Notes under the pieces: generated by a model
What the model saw: the letters and a program-made list of their open reading frames with translations, nothing else
Databases searched by the model: none
Told to the model about the DNA's origin: nothing
Program-made: the position numbers and the translations under genes
Source of the DNA: DATBMY01 sp036554605
Lineage (GTDB): Bacteria; Acidobacteriota; Blastocatellia; UBA7656
Length of the DNA: 32,469 nucleotides
Direction of reading: 5' to 3'
Assembly: GCA_036554605.1 (NCBI GenBank)
Contig: DATBMY010000076.1
Location: 1 to 32,469, forward strand
Part shown: positions 31,420 through 32,469 of the stretch, in pieces
How the letters are laid out: each line of letters starts with the position of its first letter
Position numbering within the stretch: the stretch's first letter is position 1

Positions 31420-31902
31420 GTGACGCGTCGAGCAATCTATCCGGGCACCTTCGATCCAATAACTATGGGCCACCTCGATATAATCGAGCGGTCGGCAAAG
31501 CTCTTCGATGAAGTGATAGTCGCGGTGCTTCTAAACATCAGCAAGCAGCCGATGTTCACAACCGATGAGAGAGTCGAGATGATCCGCCAGGTGGCCCCCG
31601 CGCCAAACGTAAAAGTGGGCACCTTCGAAGGGCTGCTCGTGCATTACGCGGTAGAACAGCAGGCCCAGGTCATCGTGCGCGGCATACGGGCCATTTCGGA
31701 TTATGAGTACGAGTTGCAGATGGCTCTGATGAACCGCCGTCTTGAGCCCGATGTCGAGACGGTCTTCTTGATGGCCGGCGAAGCATATTCTTACCTTAGC
31801 TCCCGGCTGATTAAGGAGGTATTTAAGCTGGGCGGCTCGATTTCGGGGCTCGTGCCGGATATTGTGGAGCAGCGAATGCGGCATAAAGCGGGCATGAGGT
31901 AG
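31420..31902 (+). CDS. coaD: Phosphopantetheine adenylyltransferase
   Basis: This enzyme makes dephospho-CoA from 4'-phosphopantetheine and ATP, the penultimate step of CoA synthesis. At 160 residues it is of typical length. The nucleotidyltransferase motif GTFDPITMGHLD is at about 8-19, the RGIRAISDYEYELQMALMNR block at about 90-109, and the YSYLSSRLIKEV block with the ATP-binding Ser-Ser at about 127-138. The start is GTG 31420, set by AGGAG (31408-31412) 7 bases upstream. It is part of the rsmD-coaD run; the next gene begins 3 bases after its stop. Confidence 0.96.
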   Translation: MTRRAIYPGTFDPITMGHLDIIERSAKLFDEVIVAVLLNISKQPMFTTDERVEMIRQVAPAPNVKVGTFEGLLVHYAVEQQAQVIVRGIRAISDYEYELQMALMNRRLEPDVETVFLMAGEAYSYLSSRLIKEVFKLGGSISGLVPDIVEQRMRHKAGMR

Positions 31903-31905
31903 CTG

Positions 31906-32469
31906 ATGGGTAAAGCGATATTCAAAGAATCAGGTTATGTTTCAACTATGGAAGTCTCTTCGACGCTTGCGGTCTTGATGGAGGCGGAGCGGCTGCGCGC
32001 CGAAGGAGCCGACCTCGTCGACCTCGGGGCGGGCGAGCCTGACTTCCCTACCCCGGATAACGTCAAAGAAGCGGCAAAGCGCGCGCTTGATGAGAACTTC
32101 ACCCGCTACACCTCGACGAGCGGCATAGCGCCTCTGCGCCGCGCCATAGTCGATATGATGCGACGCGATTTCGGCGCGGATTACGACCCCTCCGAGGCGC
32201 TCGTAACAATGGGGGGCAAGCAGGCCATATACAATGCGATGGCTACCCTGCTCGACCCCGGCGACGAAGTGCTGATCCCGTCGCCTTTCTGGGTGACCTT
32301 TCCCGAGATAGCGAAGTTCCTGGGCGCTCGCCCGGTCTATATCGACACCGAGCCAAACAAGTTTCTGCTTACGGCCGAGATGGTGCGCGAGCGCATAGGG
32401 GAGCGGACGCGGCTGCTTATAATCAATTCGCCCAATAATCCCACGGGCCGCGTCATCCCGCCCGGAGAG
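31906..32469 (+). CDS. Class I/II aminotransferase, aspartate-aminotransferase-like (partial, cut by right edge)
   Basis: The first 188 codons of a pyridoxal-phosphate aminotransferase are present. Typical pieces are LVDLGAGEPDFPTP (about 37-50), the YTSTSGIAPLRRAI segment (about 66-79), MGGKQAIYNAMATLLDPGDEVLIPSPFWVTF (split around 104-135) and NSPNNPTGR (about 176-184), which binds the cofactor and substrate. The Lys that forms the Schiff base lies beyond the window. The subfamily resembles type I-gamma aspartate or aspartate/prephenate aminotransferases. GAGGT, partly in the coaD end, sits about 5 bases before ATG 31906; the gene is in the same operon as coaD. Confidence 0.93.
   Translation, partial: MGKAIFKESGYVSTMEVSSTLAVLMEAERLRAEGADLVDLGAGEPDFPTPDNVKEAAKRALDENFTRYTSTSGIAPLRRAIVDMMRRDFGADYDPSEALVTMGGKQAIYNAMATLLDPGDEVLIPSPFWVTFPEIAKFLGARPVYIDTEPNKFLLTAEMVRERIGERTRLLIINSPNNPTGRVIPPGE

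Overview
The window reads as a chromosomal segment of a GC-rich, Gram-negative-type bacterium. The most likely source is an Acidobacteriota member near class Blastocatellia. This rests on the gene mix (DUF1501 plus DUF1800 exported proteins, DUF2911, carboxypeptidase-regulatory-like proteins, LACTB-like serine hydrolase, SIMPL protein), on AGGAGG-type ribosome sites, and on unusually frequent ATA isoleucine codons in otherwise GC-rich genes. The assignment is inference from gene content; there is no rRNA here to settle it. Most genes are housekeeping or central metabolism. I see no prophage, CRISPR array, transposase, integrase or toxin-antitoxin pair.

Layout. 1-2405 (minus): a sensor kinase followed by its NtrC-type sigma-54 response regulator, which runs off the left edge. 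2667-3716 (plus): a SIMPL-domain exported protein and a small cupin. 3809-5349 (minus): tRNA-Gly(CCC) with a good promoter, and an AzgA-type purine permease. 5461-7692 (minus): a small unknown protein, the succinyl-CoA ligase alpha subunit without its beta partner, and a short-chain dehydrogenase. 7927-8541: a lipoprotein. 8594-11821 (minus): the DUF1800/DUF1501 pair. 11978-13054 (minus): a lipocalin-like protein bracketed by inverted copies of a repeat. 13347-18125 (plus): CYTH protein, nucleotidyltransferase-like protein, M61 peptidase, and an AmgK-like sugar kinase. 18201-22334 (plus): DoxX, ChrA, alkaline phosphatase, DUF2911. 22478-26271 (minus): LACTB-like hydrolase, citrate synthase, SAM hydrolase, Nudix hydrolase. 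26357-29810 (plus): thioesterase, histone-deacetylase-family enzyme, an unknown amphipathic/membrane protein, homoserine dehydrogenase. 29796-30710 (minus): small helix-turn-helix protein and an exported two-domain protein. 30821-32469 (plus): rsmD, coaD, and a class I aminotransferase cut by the right edge. No stretch over 300 bases lacks a gene; the longest spacers (2406-2666 and 13055-13346) are under that, and the second is mostly repeat.

The strongest unexplained signal is a family of intergenic palindromic repeats of about 100-140 bp (6757, 11911, 13130, 22340). They have GC-rich outer arms (ATCAGGGGTCGGGG in three copies) and an AT-rich core. Two copies share 70 identical bases in inverted orientation around one gene. 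Others abut stop codons exactly, and one supplies the C-terminus and stop of a protein. A second, shorter class with a 14-base period sits directly at two translation starts. These look like non-autonomous MITE/REP-type elements that have shaped gene ends. The second notable signal is the nucleotidyltransferase-like protein at 13952, in which both usual metal-binding aspartates appear substituted although it lies in a cluster with an AmgK-like kinase.
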